Assembly: GCA_043770095.1 (NCBI GenBank)
Contig: JAYVIR010000055.1
Location: forward strand, 1-14,926
Source: JBGSUZ01 sp043770095
GTDB taxonomy: Bacteria > Bacillota > Clostridia > Peptostreptococcales > Acidaminobacteraceae
Reading direction: 5' to 3'
DNA: 14,926 nt
Part shown: positions 1 through 6,201 of the stretch, piece after piece
Numbering within the stretch: the first letter of the stretch is position 1
How the letters are laid out: the number at the start of each line of letters is the position of its first letter
The notes under the pieces: generated by a model
Databases searched by the model: none
What the model saw: the letters and a program-made list of their open reading frames with translations, nothing else
Told to the model about the DNA's origin: nothing
Translations under genes and position numbers: made by a program

Positions 1-1
1 T

Positions 2-664
2 GGCTGTTTCCCTATTGTTCTTGGTGGCGGTCACGAACTTGCTTTTGGAACATGGAGCGGTATTCATCACCATTTAACCACGAATGAACCTGAACATCAA
101 ATTAAAATTGTAAATTTTGATGCGCATTTTGACCTTCGTCCTTACATTTCAGATCCAGATCATATTGCCTCGGGCCCAAGTTCAGGAACCATGTTTAGAC
201 AAATAGCCGATGTGTGCGAAAATGCGTCAAAACCATTTGATTACCTATGTCTCGGCATTCAAAAACGTGGCAACACGATTGACCTGTTTAAAGTTGCAAA
301 TGCGCTAAACACAGACTATCTCCTAGCAATTGATATGGTGAACGAACCTATCAGTTATTTGGCTGAAAAAATTGATGAAAAAATTAGTAATGCATCTCAC
401 TTATATGTAACCTTATGCACAGATGTCATCTCATCTTCATTTGCACCTGGCGTCAGCGCGCCTCAACCGCTTGGCCTTCATCCAGAAATGGTGACACAGC
501 TCATCAAACAATTGATTAGAAGTGACAAAGTCGTCGCTTTTGATATAGCTGAAGTTTCGCCAAGATTTGACCACGACAACGTCACTGCCAGTCTTGCATC
601 AACAGTCATCTTTGCAGTTGTTAATGAACTTGCTGAAATCAGAGGTCTTGCTGTGGATGTGTAA
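2..664 (+). CDS. hutG: Formimidoylglutamase (HutG), 5'-truncated by window edge
   Basis: Hydrolyses N-formimidoyl-glutamate to glutamate and formamide, the last step of one branch of histidine degradation, in the cytoplasm. It belongs to the arginase/agmatinase (ureohydrolase) superfamily. The reading frame is open from base 2; 220 codons are present, so roughly a third of the usual 310-330 residues is missing. Visible metal-site motifs are GGGHE near the start, NFDAHFDLR (bases about 113-139) and a C-terminal block TLCTDV followed by FAPGVSAP (bases 410-460). The NFDAHFDLR and APGVSAP forms point to HutG rather than arginase or agmatinase. In the last block the first Asp of the superfamily S-x-D-x-D pattern is Cys (codon 416-418), while the second Asp is kept. 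A response regulator starts 15 bases after the stop, so the two may share a transcript. Family assignment is confident; activity is inferred. Confidence 0.9.
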   Translation, partial: GCFPIVLGGGHELAFGTWSGIHHHLTTNEPEHQIKIVNFDAHFDLRPYISDPDHIASGPSSGTMFRQIADVCENASKPFDYLCLGIQKRGNTIDLFKVANALNTDYLLAIDMVNEPISYLAEKIDEKISNASHLYVTLCTDVISSSFAPGVSAPQPLGLHPEMVTQLIKQLIRSDKVVAFDIAEVSPRFDHDNVTASLASTVIFAVVNELAEIRGLAVDV

Positions 665-679
665 AAGGAGTATGACAAA

Positions 680-1369
680 ATGAATCCCACACGCATTCTA
701 ATTATTGAAGACGAAAAACAAATTGCTCGATTTTTAGAACTTGAGCTTCAGCACGAAGGGTACTCAGTCGAAATTGCATCCGATGGTATGATCGGTCTGC
801 AAAAATCGGAGATACTCTGCCCTGATTTGATACTCCTAGACATTATGCTTCCCGTTATTAATGGCATGGACGTTTGTCGGCGCATAAGAGAATTTTCTGA
901 AGTCCCAATTATAATGCTCACTGCCATAGGCGATACAAACAATAAGGTAAAAGGCCTCGATTTAGGCGCAAATGATTTTATCACCAAGCCTTTTGTAATC
1001 GAAGAACTTTTGGCACGTATTCGAGTGGCTTTAAGAGCAAAAAATCGAACGACATCGCCTGAAAACGACTTACATATCTTCGACTTAAAAATGGATTTAT
1101 TAAGACACTGCGTTGTTAGAAAGGATCTTCCAATTGATTTGACAAAAAAAGAATACGATTTATTAGAATATTTACTTCGTAATAAAAGTTTTATCCTAAC
1201 GCGCAGTCAAATTTTAGATACGGTTTGGGGCTATGATTATGAAGGCGATACCAATATTGTCGATGTGTATATTCGCTACTTGAGAAGCAAGATTGATGAT
1301 GCTCATGACGTGAAGCTGATTCAGACCATCCGAGGTGTCGGCTACATGCTTCGGGAGGATTCTCAGTGA
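680..1369 (+). CDS. OmpR/PhoB-family two-component response regulator
   Basis: Cytoplasmic DNA-binding regulator of 229 residues, the usual length. The N-terminal receiver domain (about 1-120) has the acidic pair E10-D11, phosphoacceptor D54 in LLDIMLP, T81 in MLTA and K103 in ITKPF, so all conserved positions are present. The C-terminal half (about 130-229) is a winged-helix domain with LTKKEYDLLEYLL, VWGYDYEGDTNIVDVYIRYLRSKI and the terminal TIRGVGYML signature. The ATG is preceded by AAGGAG at 665-670 with 9 bases of spacing. Its TGA stop overlaps the GTG start of the kinase reading frame, the usual arrangement for translational coupling. The adjacent target is probably the promoter before the DedA gene, where an 11-bp-phased direct repeat suits an OmpR-type dimer. 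No named ortholog can be assigned from sequence alone. Confidence 0.93.
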   Translation: MNPTRILIIEDEKQIARFLELELQHEGYSVEIASDGMIGLQKSEILCPDLILLDIMLPVINGMDVCRRIREFSEVPIIMLTAIGDTNNKVKGLDLGANDFITKPFVIEELLARIRVALRAKNRTTSPENDLHIFDLKMDLLRHCVVRKDLPIDLTKKEYDLLEYLLRNKSFILTRSQILDTVWGYDYEGDTNIVDVYIRYLRSKIDDAHDVKLIQTIRGVGYMLREDSQ

Positions 1370-2784
1370 TCCTTAATATACTAAAATCATTTTTAAAATC
1401 CACAAAAATTACCTGGAAATTAACCATTCTGTAAGCGCTCATTTTTTCATTTGTACTAATTTCGTTAAATGCCTCAGTACTTTTTGGCGTTCAATTTTTT
1501 CTAACCAACCAGACAAAACAAAAAGTGAACATTACCAGCATCACTATTACGGAAAAAATTAAAACTGAATCCAAACAATCCGTCTCTTTGGAGCACCAAG
1601 ATCTTATTGGAGATGTTCACTCCGACTCAACCATCAGCATTCGAATCTTTACGCCAGAAGGCATTCTAATCAATGCCGCTGAAAACTTTGATTTGAAAAT
1701 AGTGCCCATTCCTACAGGATTCAATTCAATAAAAGAACTAGAAGATGATGACAATCACTTCATTGTCGAAAACAGAAAAATCAACTCTAATGGACAAGTA
1801 AAAGCCTATCTTCAAGTCATTGGCAATATGGAGACAGAAAATATATTTCTTAAAATCCTATTTGCTTTAATGGCAGTTTCCGACTTTGTAGGTGTTGCCA
1901 TTTCACTCGTTGCAGGTTATCTAGTCAGTAAAAAGATGCTGCATCCCATTGATAAAATAGCCAAAACAGCACAGAGCATCAGCATAAACAACCTCAATAC
2001 GAGAATCGAAGTTCGTGAAATTGATGACGAATTATCCAGACTTGCGCAGACGTTTAATGAAATGATTGACCGTCTTCAGGATTCTTTCGAAAAGCAAAAT
2101 CAATTTGTATCCGATGCTTCTCACGAACTCAGAACACCCATTTCCGTCATCCAAGGTTATATTAGTTTAATTGACCGTTGGGGTAAAGATGATGAACTGG
2201 TTCTTCAAGAAGCCATCGATGCGATTAAAAATGAAACCGCTGAAATGACTGATTTAATTGAAAAGCTGCTGTTTCTTGCACATGGAGAAAGTGGCAATAA
2301 AAAAATTCAAAAGGGTTCGTTTAGCCTTTCCGCTTTGATGAATGAAATCACAAAAGAAAGTCAGCTTATTTCGCCAACCCATCTATTCTTAAATACGCTT
2401 GATAAAGACATTTCTATTTTTGCAGATAGAAAAATGCTCAAACAGATATTTCGTGCTCTGATTGACAACAGCATTAAGTTTTCGCCATCAGAGAGCACAA
2501 TCACTTTAAGCGCCTACGAAGACCTTGGTTTTATTAACATCAGCATTGCAGATCAGGGAATTGGAATATCAGAAATGGAACTAAGCAGAATTTTCGACCG
2601 TTTTTATCGTGTAGACAAAGACCGTTCAAGAGAGACTGGCGGCAGTGGCTTAGGTTTGTCAATTGTTAAATGGATTGTTAATGCTCACGATGGGCAAATC
2701 ATTGCCCATAAAAATAAGGAAGTTGGCCTAACGATTACGGTTAAATTTCCAACCGAAAAGAATAGGACTGAACACAGTATATAA
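1366..2784 (+). pseudogene. Sensor histidine kinase interrupted by an in-frame TAA at codon 23
   Basis: Partner kinase of the preceding regulator. A GTG at 1366 overlaps the regulator's TGA and has GGGAGG at 1353-1358, 7 bases upstream, so this is the expected start. That frame reads 22 codons, hits TAA at 1432-1434, and then stays open to 2784. The TAA falls inside the first membrane helix (WKLTIL-stop-ALIFSFVLISL), where one base change would restore Tyr. The rest looks intact: a roughly 100-residue extracytoplasmic region, a second membrane helix (about 1855-1935), a HAMP linker, SHELRTP with the phospho-His at 2122-2124, the N box (RALIDNSIKFSP), DQGIGIS, the F box and GGSGLGLS. The next start-like codon is a GTG at 1525 with no ribosome binding site, and use of it would remove the first membrane helix. 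Options are a genuine nonsense mutation, readthrough, or a sequencing error. All other genes here use ordinary stops, so recoding is unlikely. Confidence 0.8.
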
Positions 2785-2786
2785 AA

Positions 2787-2820
2787 TTCTAATCTAATTC
2801 TAATGTACGCCTCCTATAAT
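2787..2820 (+). promoter_or_regulatory. Predicted response-regulator box and promoter of the DedA operon
   Basis: Two copies of TTCTAAT at 2787-2793 and 2798-2804 are spaced exactly 11 bp start to start, the geometry used by OmpR/PhoB-family dimers. A perfect TATAAT lies at 2815-2820, 10 bp after the second copy, and there is no good -35 hexamer in the right place. This is the layout of an activator-dependent promoter in which the repeats replace the -35. Transcription would start near 2827 and drive the two downstream membrane-protein genes. The link to the regulator at 680-1369 is inferred from proximity and geometry. Confidence 0.55.
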
Positions 2821-2888
2821 TAAGAAAAGCTTATATCTGTCAATTGTGACAAGATTGGATTTTCTTAATTATAGGAGGCTATTTTTTT
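2809..2888 (+). terminator. 20-bp perfect hairpin plus T tract, right arm carrying the DedA ribosome binding site
   Basis: Bases 2809-2828 and 2860-2879 are perfect reverse complements, with a 31-base loop and GC-rich pairs at the base of the stem. Seven T residues follow at 2882-2888, so in RNA read from upstream this is a good intrinsic terminator for the regulator/kinase transcript. AGGAGG at 2873-2878 in the right arm is the ribosome binding site of the next gene, whose TTG start (2887-2889) overlaps the T tract. RNA started at the local TATAAT would lack the left arm and leave that site free. The loop holds a smaller dyad, TGTCA-N4-TGACA, at 2838-2851. Confidence 0.75.
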
Positions 2889-3528
2889 GGAATTTATAAA
2901 CGTAATGCTGCATTTAGACAAATATTTAAATCTTGCCATTCAAAATTACGGAACACTCACCTATCTCATTTTATTTCTAATCGTCTTTTGTGAAACTGGT
3001 TTTGTATTTACACCCTTTCTTCCAGGCGATTCACTTATTTTTGCGGCTGGGACTTTTGCAGCGCTAGGCTCGCTAAACTTAGGACTTCTATGTCTCGTTC
3101 TTAGCTTGGCTGCCATATTAGGTGATACACTGAATTACACAATTGGAAAATTTATCGGCAAAGGACTGTTCACTAAAAAACGCTCAAATTTTATAAAAAA
3201 AGAACACCTTGAAAAAACACAGCAGTTCTATGAAACTCATGGCGGAAAGACCATTATCATTGCTAGATTTATGCCAATCATCAGAACCTTTGCGCCGTTC
3301 GTTGCAGGCATTGGCGAGATGAATTATTTGCGTTTTATTGCTTACAATATTGTTGGTGGTTTATCTTGGGTCATTCTCCTTAGTACGCTTGGATATCAAT
3401 TTGGAAATGTTCCTATTGTAAAAGAAAATTTCACTATCGTTATTTTTGCAATTATATTCATTTCAATTTTGCCAGGGATTATAACTATTTTGAATCAAAA
3501 ACTTAATTTTAAGAAAGTAGATATTTAA
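2887..3528 (+). CDS. DedA-family membrane protein
   Basis: Polytopic inner-membrane protein of 213 residues, typical family length. DedA proteins move lipid carriers such as undecaprenyl phosphate across the membrane or support proton-dependent membrane homeostasis. Signatures visible are an acidic pair E36 and D48 (in CETGF and FLPGDS), LGDTLNYTIGKFIG at about 78-91, and ARFMPIIRTFAPFVAGIG at about 126-143 with R127 and R133. These match the four charged residues shown to be essential in E. coli YqjA (E39, D51, R130, R136). The start is TTG, chosen because AGGAGG at 2873-2878 sits 8 bases upstream; the next in-frame ATG at 2905 has no ribosome binding site. A second VTT-superfamily gene follows 20 bases downstream, suggesting co-transcription. 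The exact substrate cannot be read from sequence. Confidence 0.9.
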   Translation: MEFINVMLHLDKYLNLAIQNYGTLTYLILFLIVFCETGFVFTPFLPGDSLIFAAGTFAALGSLNLGLLCLVLSLAAILGDTLNYTIGKFIGKGLFTKKRSNFIKKEHLEKTQQFYETHGGKTIIIARFMPIIRTFAPFVAGIGEMNYLRFIAYNIVGGLSWVILLSTLGYQFGNVPIVKENFTIVIFAIIFISILPGIITILNQKLNFKKVDI

Positions 3529-3548
3529 CAATAGGATTAGTAGGACAT

Positions 3549-4235
3549 ATGAATTTTAAACAATTAGATAAAAAAAGCAAATTAAAACTAGCAGGTCTTA
3601 TTGTACTGCTAATTACCATTATGTTCTTTGGCATTACCTTTATTCCCTGGATTCTTGAAAAAGTAAAGCAACCGGAAGCCTTAAGGGATTATCTAAGGTC
3701 TTTTGGCAACTTTGGATTTCTTATGTATATTCTATTGCAAGCCGTTCAGGTTCTCTTAGTGATTATTCCGGCAGATTTCTTAAACGTTTGTGCTGGTTTC
3801 ATTTATGACATTCCACTCGGGTTTGTCTTGTCTATGATTGGTATTATGCTCGGTACGGTATGCGCCTTCTATATTTCCAGACTATTAGGTTATGAATTTA
3901 TAAGCAAAATCATTCCAAAGGAAAAGATAGACAAAATAAGCACTATTTTAGACTCCTCAAAAGGAACCATTGGTATGTTGATTATTTGCCTAATTCCAGG
4001 CATTCCAAAAGACTTGATGATGTACATCGCTGGTCTTACACTGATAAAGGCATCGAAACTATTTACAATCAATGCCTTGTCACGGATACCCGGAACACTC
4101 ATTTGGGTATCCGTTGGGGCACAGGTTTACAATCAAAATCAAAAAGGCATCGTTATTATCTTAGTCGGATTGGTCATACTCATTGCAAGTGGATTTATTT
4201 TGCAACGAATGTATAAAAAACCGCAAAGTGAATAA
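3549..4235 (+). CDS. TVP38/TMEM64 (VTT-domain) family membrane protein
   Basis: Integral membrane protein of 228 residues from the same broad superfamily as DedA but a different branch (SNARE-associated/VTT domain, COG0398-like). After a short Lys-rich N terminus there is a membrane helix at about 14-35. The core motif AGFIYDIPLGFVLSMIG with LGTVCAFYISRLLG lies at about 81-118, and IPGIPKDLMMYIAGLT at about 148-163 is the family's re-entrant, proline-rich segment. Helices near the end give roughly six membrane segments. The ATG at 3549 follows a weak TAGGA at 3541-3545. Family members are linked to lipid scrambling and membrane homeostasis, but the function here is inferred. The gene ends five bases before the convergent cyclophilin stop and shares its terminator. 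Confidence 0.87.
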   Translation: MNFKQLDKKSKLKLAGLIVLLITIMFFGITFIPWILEKVKQPEALRDYLRSFGNFGFLMYILLQAVQVLLVIIPADFLNVCAGFIYDIPLGFVLSMIGIMLGTVCAFYISRLLGYEFISKIIPKEKIDKISTILDSSKGTIGMLIICLIPGIPKDLMMYIAGLTLIKASKLFTINALSRIPGTLIWVSVGAQVYNQNQKGIVIILVGLVILIASGFILQRMYKKPQSE

Positions 4236-4257
4236 TAATATTACTTTGCTTCAATTT
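4223..4257. terminator. Bidirectional terminator overlapping both convergent stop codons
   Basis: GCAAAGT at 4223-4229 pairs with ACTTTGC at 4243-4249, extendable inward by a G-T and an A-T pair, around a 9-base loop. Toward the minus strand the stem is followed by GG and TTTTTT (plus-strand AAAAAA at 4215-4220). Toward the plus strand it is followed by TTCAATTTTT. The stop codons of the plus gene (4233-4235) and the minus gene (4241-4243) lie within the hairpin, so it serves both transcripts. Confidence 0.6.
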
Positions 4258-4894
4258 TTACCAAACCAGAAAAATCAAATCCTTTGACGTCTAACGTAAT
4301 TTTTTCAATCACGACATCTGTCTCAGGACGGTCCCCAGCAGCCGTCTTAACGGCAGCAATTTTATCCACGATGTCTAAACCAGAGATAACTCTACCAAAA
4401 GCAGCATATTCTCCGTCTAAAAAATCAGCATCTGCATGCATAATAAAGAACTGAGAACCCGCTGAATCTGGCGCTTGACTTCTCGCCATTGAAATGACAC
4501 CTCTTACATGCTTAATCGGATTTTCTACGCCATTCGAAGCAAATTCACCCTTGATGCCATAACCAGGATCACCTGTGCCATCACCCTTTGGATCTCCCCC
4601 TTGAATCATAAATCCAGAAATTATACGATGAAAAATCAACCCATCATAGAAACCATCTTTAGAAAGACTCATGAAGTTCTTAACCGTATTAGGCGCTGCC
4701 GTTGGATCAAGTTCTACAATAATATCTCCAAAATCTTTTACAGTAATCGTTGCAGTCGGGCCTACGCCTGTTTTTGCGGCTTCTGTGCTACTTGTTTCTG
4801 TTGAAGCAGGTGCTTCCACTTTACCTTTTGACCCCTGGCAAGCCGTCATAAATACCATTGCAAATATCATCGTAATCATTAACCATTTTTTCAT
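4241..4894 (-). CDS. Cyclophilin-type peptidyl-prolyl isomerase, lipoprotein
   Basis: Catalyses cis-trans isomerisation of prolyl bonds, here probably on the outer face of the membrane to help secreted proteins fold. The protein has 217 residues. The N terminus MKKWLM, a hydrophobic core and FMTAC form a lipoprotein signal peptide with lipidated Cys19, followed by a Ser/Thr/Ala-rich spacer of about 30 residues. The cyclophilin domain is clear: FHRIISGFMIQGGDPKGDGTG (catalytic Arg, then F and Q), SMARSQAPDSAGSQFFIMH, and YAAFGRVISGLDIVDKI. A longer frame starts four codons upstream at 4906, but GGAG at 4901-4904 lies inside that stretch and is correctly placed only for the ATG at 4894. It is last in a minus-strand run, 23 bases after the hutD-like gene. 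Confidence 0.92.
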   Translation of the reverse strand: MKKWLMITMIFAMVFMTACQGSKGKVEAPASTETSSTEAAKTGVGPTATITVKDFGDIIVELDPTAAPNTVKNFMSLSKDGFYDGLIFHRIISGFMIQGGDPKGDGTGDPGYGIKGEFASNGVENPIKHVRGVISMARSQAPDSAGSQFFIMHADADFLDGEYAAFGRVISGLDIVDKIAAVKTAAGDRPETDVVIEKITLDVKGFDFSGLVKIEAK

Positions 4895-4917
4895 AACAAT
4901 CTCCATTTCACTCTATA

Positions 4918-5532
4918 TTATAGTTTTTTTACAACCACATGAATGGCTGTACCCGCTGATTTTAAGCCTTTAATTTGGAAGGCTAGCAAGTTTTCAACCG
5001 CATCCTGTCCTTCAAGAAAAAAAGCATCTCCTTCATACAAAAAATGTCTTTGCATTTTTTCTTTTTGTTCTATCTGAACTTGAACCGTTCCCTTAAAACA
5101 ATAAATAAAATGTAAGAATTCAGCTTCATATGCTAGCGGCATCCAAGTTTCGGTATCAACGCTTAACGCTTGAAGTTTTGCTTCATAGCCATCTGAAAGC
5201 ATGACATTAAAATCTCTGACGCATCCTTTTGAAGTTGTTTCATCTGCACCATCGAAAACATCTACTTGAAACGGCACTAAATCGATTTGAATGCCACCAT
5301 TATGTTGTAGCGCCAGTTTCCCCTCTAGAATCATTAAATGTCTCAGAAAGCCAGGAAACGGCGTAAATGTCGACTCTTCAACTTCCACAACGGCCGTACT
5401 GATTCTGCAATCAAATTGCCGCTCTACAAAATTTGCATTTTCTGGCCAAATCCAAAGTTCAGTTGTTCGGCCACCACTCCAGTTAGTCGTCTTTTGAACA
5501 TTGCTTCTTATGATATTTGATTCAATTGACAT
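4918..5532 (-). CDS. hutD: HutD/Ves-family protein
   Basis: Cytoplasmic beta-barrel (cupin-like) protein of 204 residues, normal for the family. HutD has been proposed to restrain histidine catabolism in Pseudomonas; Ves is its E. coli relative. Family markers are NWSGGRTTELWIWPE near residue 18, DCRISTAVVEVEESTFTPFPG, RHLMILEGKLALQH, VFDGADETTSKG and CVRDFNVML. Two adjacent ATGs occur at 5535 and 5532. The AGAGG core at 5539-5543 is only 3 bases from the first and 6 from the second, so 5532 is preferred over a longer frame opening at 5556. It lies between a GNAT gene (41 bases upstream) and the cyclophilin gene (23 bases downstream), likely one operon. hutG is present in the same window on the other strand, supporting a role in histidine use, but this is inference. 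Confidence 0.85.
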   Translation of the reverse strand: MSIESNIIRSNVQKTTNWSGGRTTELWIWPENANFVERQFDCRISTAVVEVEESTFTPFPGFLRHLMILEGKLALQHNGGIQIDLVPFQVDVFDGADETTSKGCVRDFNVMLSDGYEAKLQALSVDTETWMPLAYEAEFLHFIYCFKGTVQVQIEQKEKMQRHFLYEGDAFFLEGQDAVENLLAFQIKGLKSAGTAIHVVVKKL

Positions 5533-5573
5533 CATACACCTCTTTAATAATATCAAGACTTTGTGCTACAGCC

Positions 5574-6062
5574 CTAGTGATAGACCGTAGAAAACAGAAC
5601 GGTTTCAATTTCTTCAAATTCAGTGTCTGAAATGGCATTAGGATACGTCATCAATTGTAAGAGCACACCATTTCTTCCTTGCACAAATGGCGTTTGCACA
5701 TGTGTATAAGGCGTTAAGTGAAAACCGAGTCTCTCGTAAAAAATGACCCGTCTCTTCTGCAGATCTTCAATTGGCGGTTCCACTTCTAAAACAATTGGCT
5801 TGTCACAAGTCTTTAGGAATTGACTCAAATAATCAGATCCTGACCCCTTGCCTCGCGCACTTTCCGCTAAAGCAAAATGTTCCACAAAAGTAAACATTTC
5901 AAACTCCCAGTAAGTAATGAATCCCACAATATCATCATCTGATCGAATTTCTTGAATCGCATAATTCTCAACTTCGCTTAATGAGATCTGTTGTTCCCTG
6001 CTACGCCGTTCATCGGCTGGAAAACTCTCTTCATATGTTTTCCAAAAAAAATCAAAATCCAA
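5574..6062 (-). CDS. GNAT-family N-acetyltransferase
   Basis: Probable acetyl-CoA-dependent acyltransferase of 162 residues with unknown acceptor. The acetyl-CoA loop is recognisable at about 68-80 (LAESARGKGSGSDYL, the Q/RxxGxG/A motif A). An upstream beta strand pair (IVGFITYWEF, MFTFVEHFAL) precedes it, and VIFYERLGFHL (motif B region) is typical of the fold. The start is TTG at 6060-6062, supported by GAGG at 6070-6073 with 7 bases of spacing; no in-frame ATG lies close by. It is the first gene of a minus-strand run leading into hutD and the cyclophilin gene. The substrate cannot be predicted. Confidence 0.83.
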   Translation of the reverse strand: MDFDFFWKTYEESFPADERRSREQQISLSEVENYAIQEIRSDDDIVGFITYWEFEMFTFVEHFALAESARGKGSGSDYLSQFLKTCDKPIVLEVEPPIEDLQKRRVIFYERLGFHLTPYTHVQTPFVQGRNGVLLQLMTYPNAISDTEFEEIETVLFSTVYH

Positions 6063-6098
6063 ATACTCACCTCGCTGATTTCAACATTTATATAAGCT

Positions 6099-6126
6099 TT
6101 TATAATGAGCAAATATAATCAGCCAA
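6099..6126 (-). promoter_or_regulatory. Possible promoter of the GNAT-hutD-cyclophilin operon
   Basis: On the minus strand TTGGCT (6121-6126) and TATAAA (6099-6104) are 16 bp apart, about 30 bases upstream of the ribosome binding site of the GNAT gene. The match is 4 of 6 and 5 of 6 to the sigma-A consensus. The spacing and position are reasonable, but the region is AT-rich, so chance matches are possible. Confidence 0.4.
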
Positions 6127-6154
6127 ATTAAATGGCGTCTCTTCAATTATCTAC

Positions 6155-6189
6155 GCAAAAAAAAAAGCTGTCAACTTGAATTGACAGCT
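6155..6189 (-). terminator. Intrinsic terminator of the permease gene
   Basis: AGCTGTCAA at 6166-6174 and TTGACAGCT at 6181-6189 form a perfect 9-bp stem with a 6-base loop. On the minus strand it is followed directly by a run of T (plus-strand A tract 6157-6166). It lies 12 bases beyond the permease stop codon, so it ends that transcript before the GNAT operon promoter. Confidence 0.9.
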
Positions 6190-6201
6190 CGTATAGAAAA
6201 T

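Noticed and set aside
1525..2784. Kinase annotated as an intact gene starting at the GTG at 1525
   Set aside because: No ribosome binding site precedes it, and the product would lack the first membrane helix. The upstream frame from 1366 has a proper start and reads in the same phase into it.
2809..2879. Invertible promoter flanked by 20-bp inverted repeats
   Set aside because: The enclosed segment is only 31 bases, too short for typical site-specific inversion, and no recombinase gene is nearby. The T tract and ribosome binding site explain the repeat better.
4671..4973. Plus-strand open frame opposite the cyclophilin signal peptide region
   Set aside because: Its hydrophobic appearance is the complement of the cyclophilin coding sequence, and it has no ribosome binding site.
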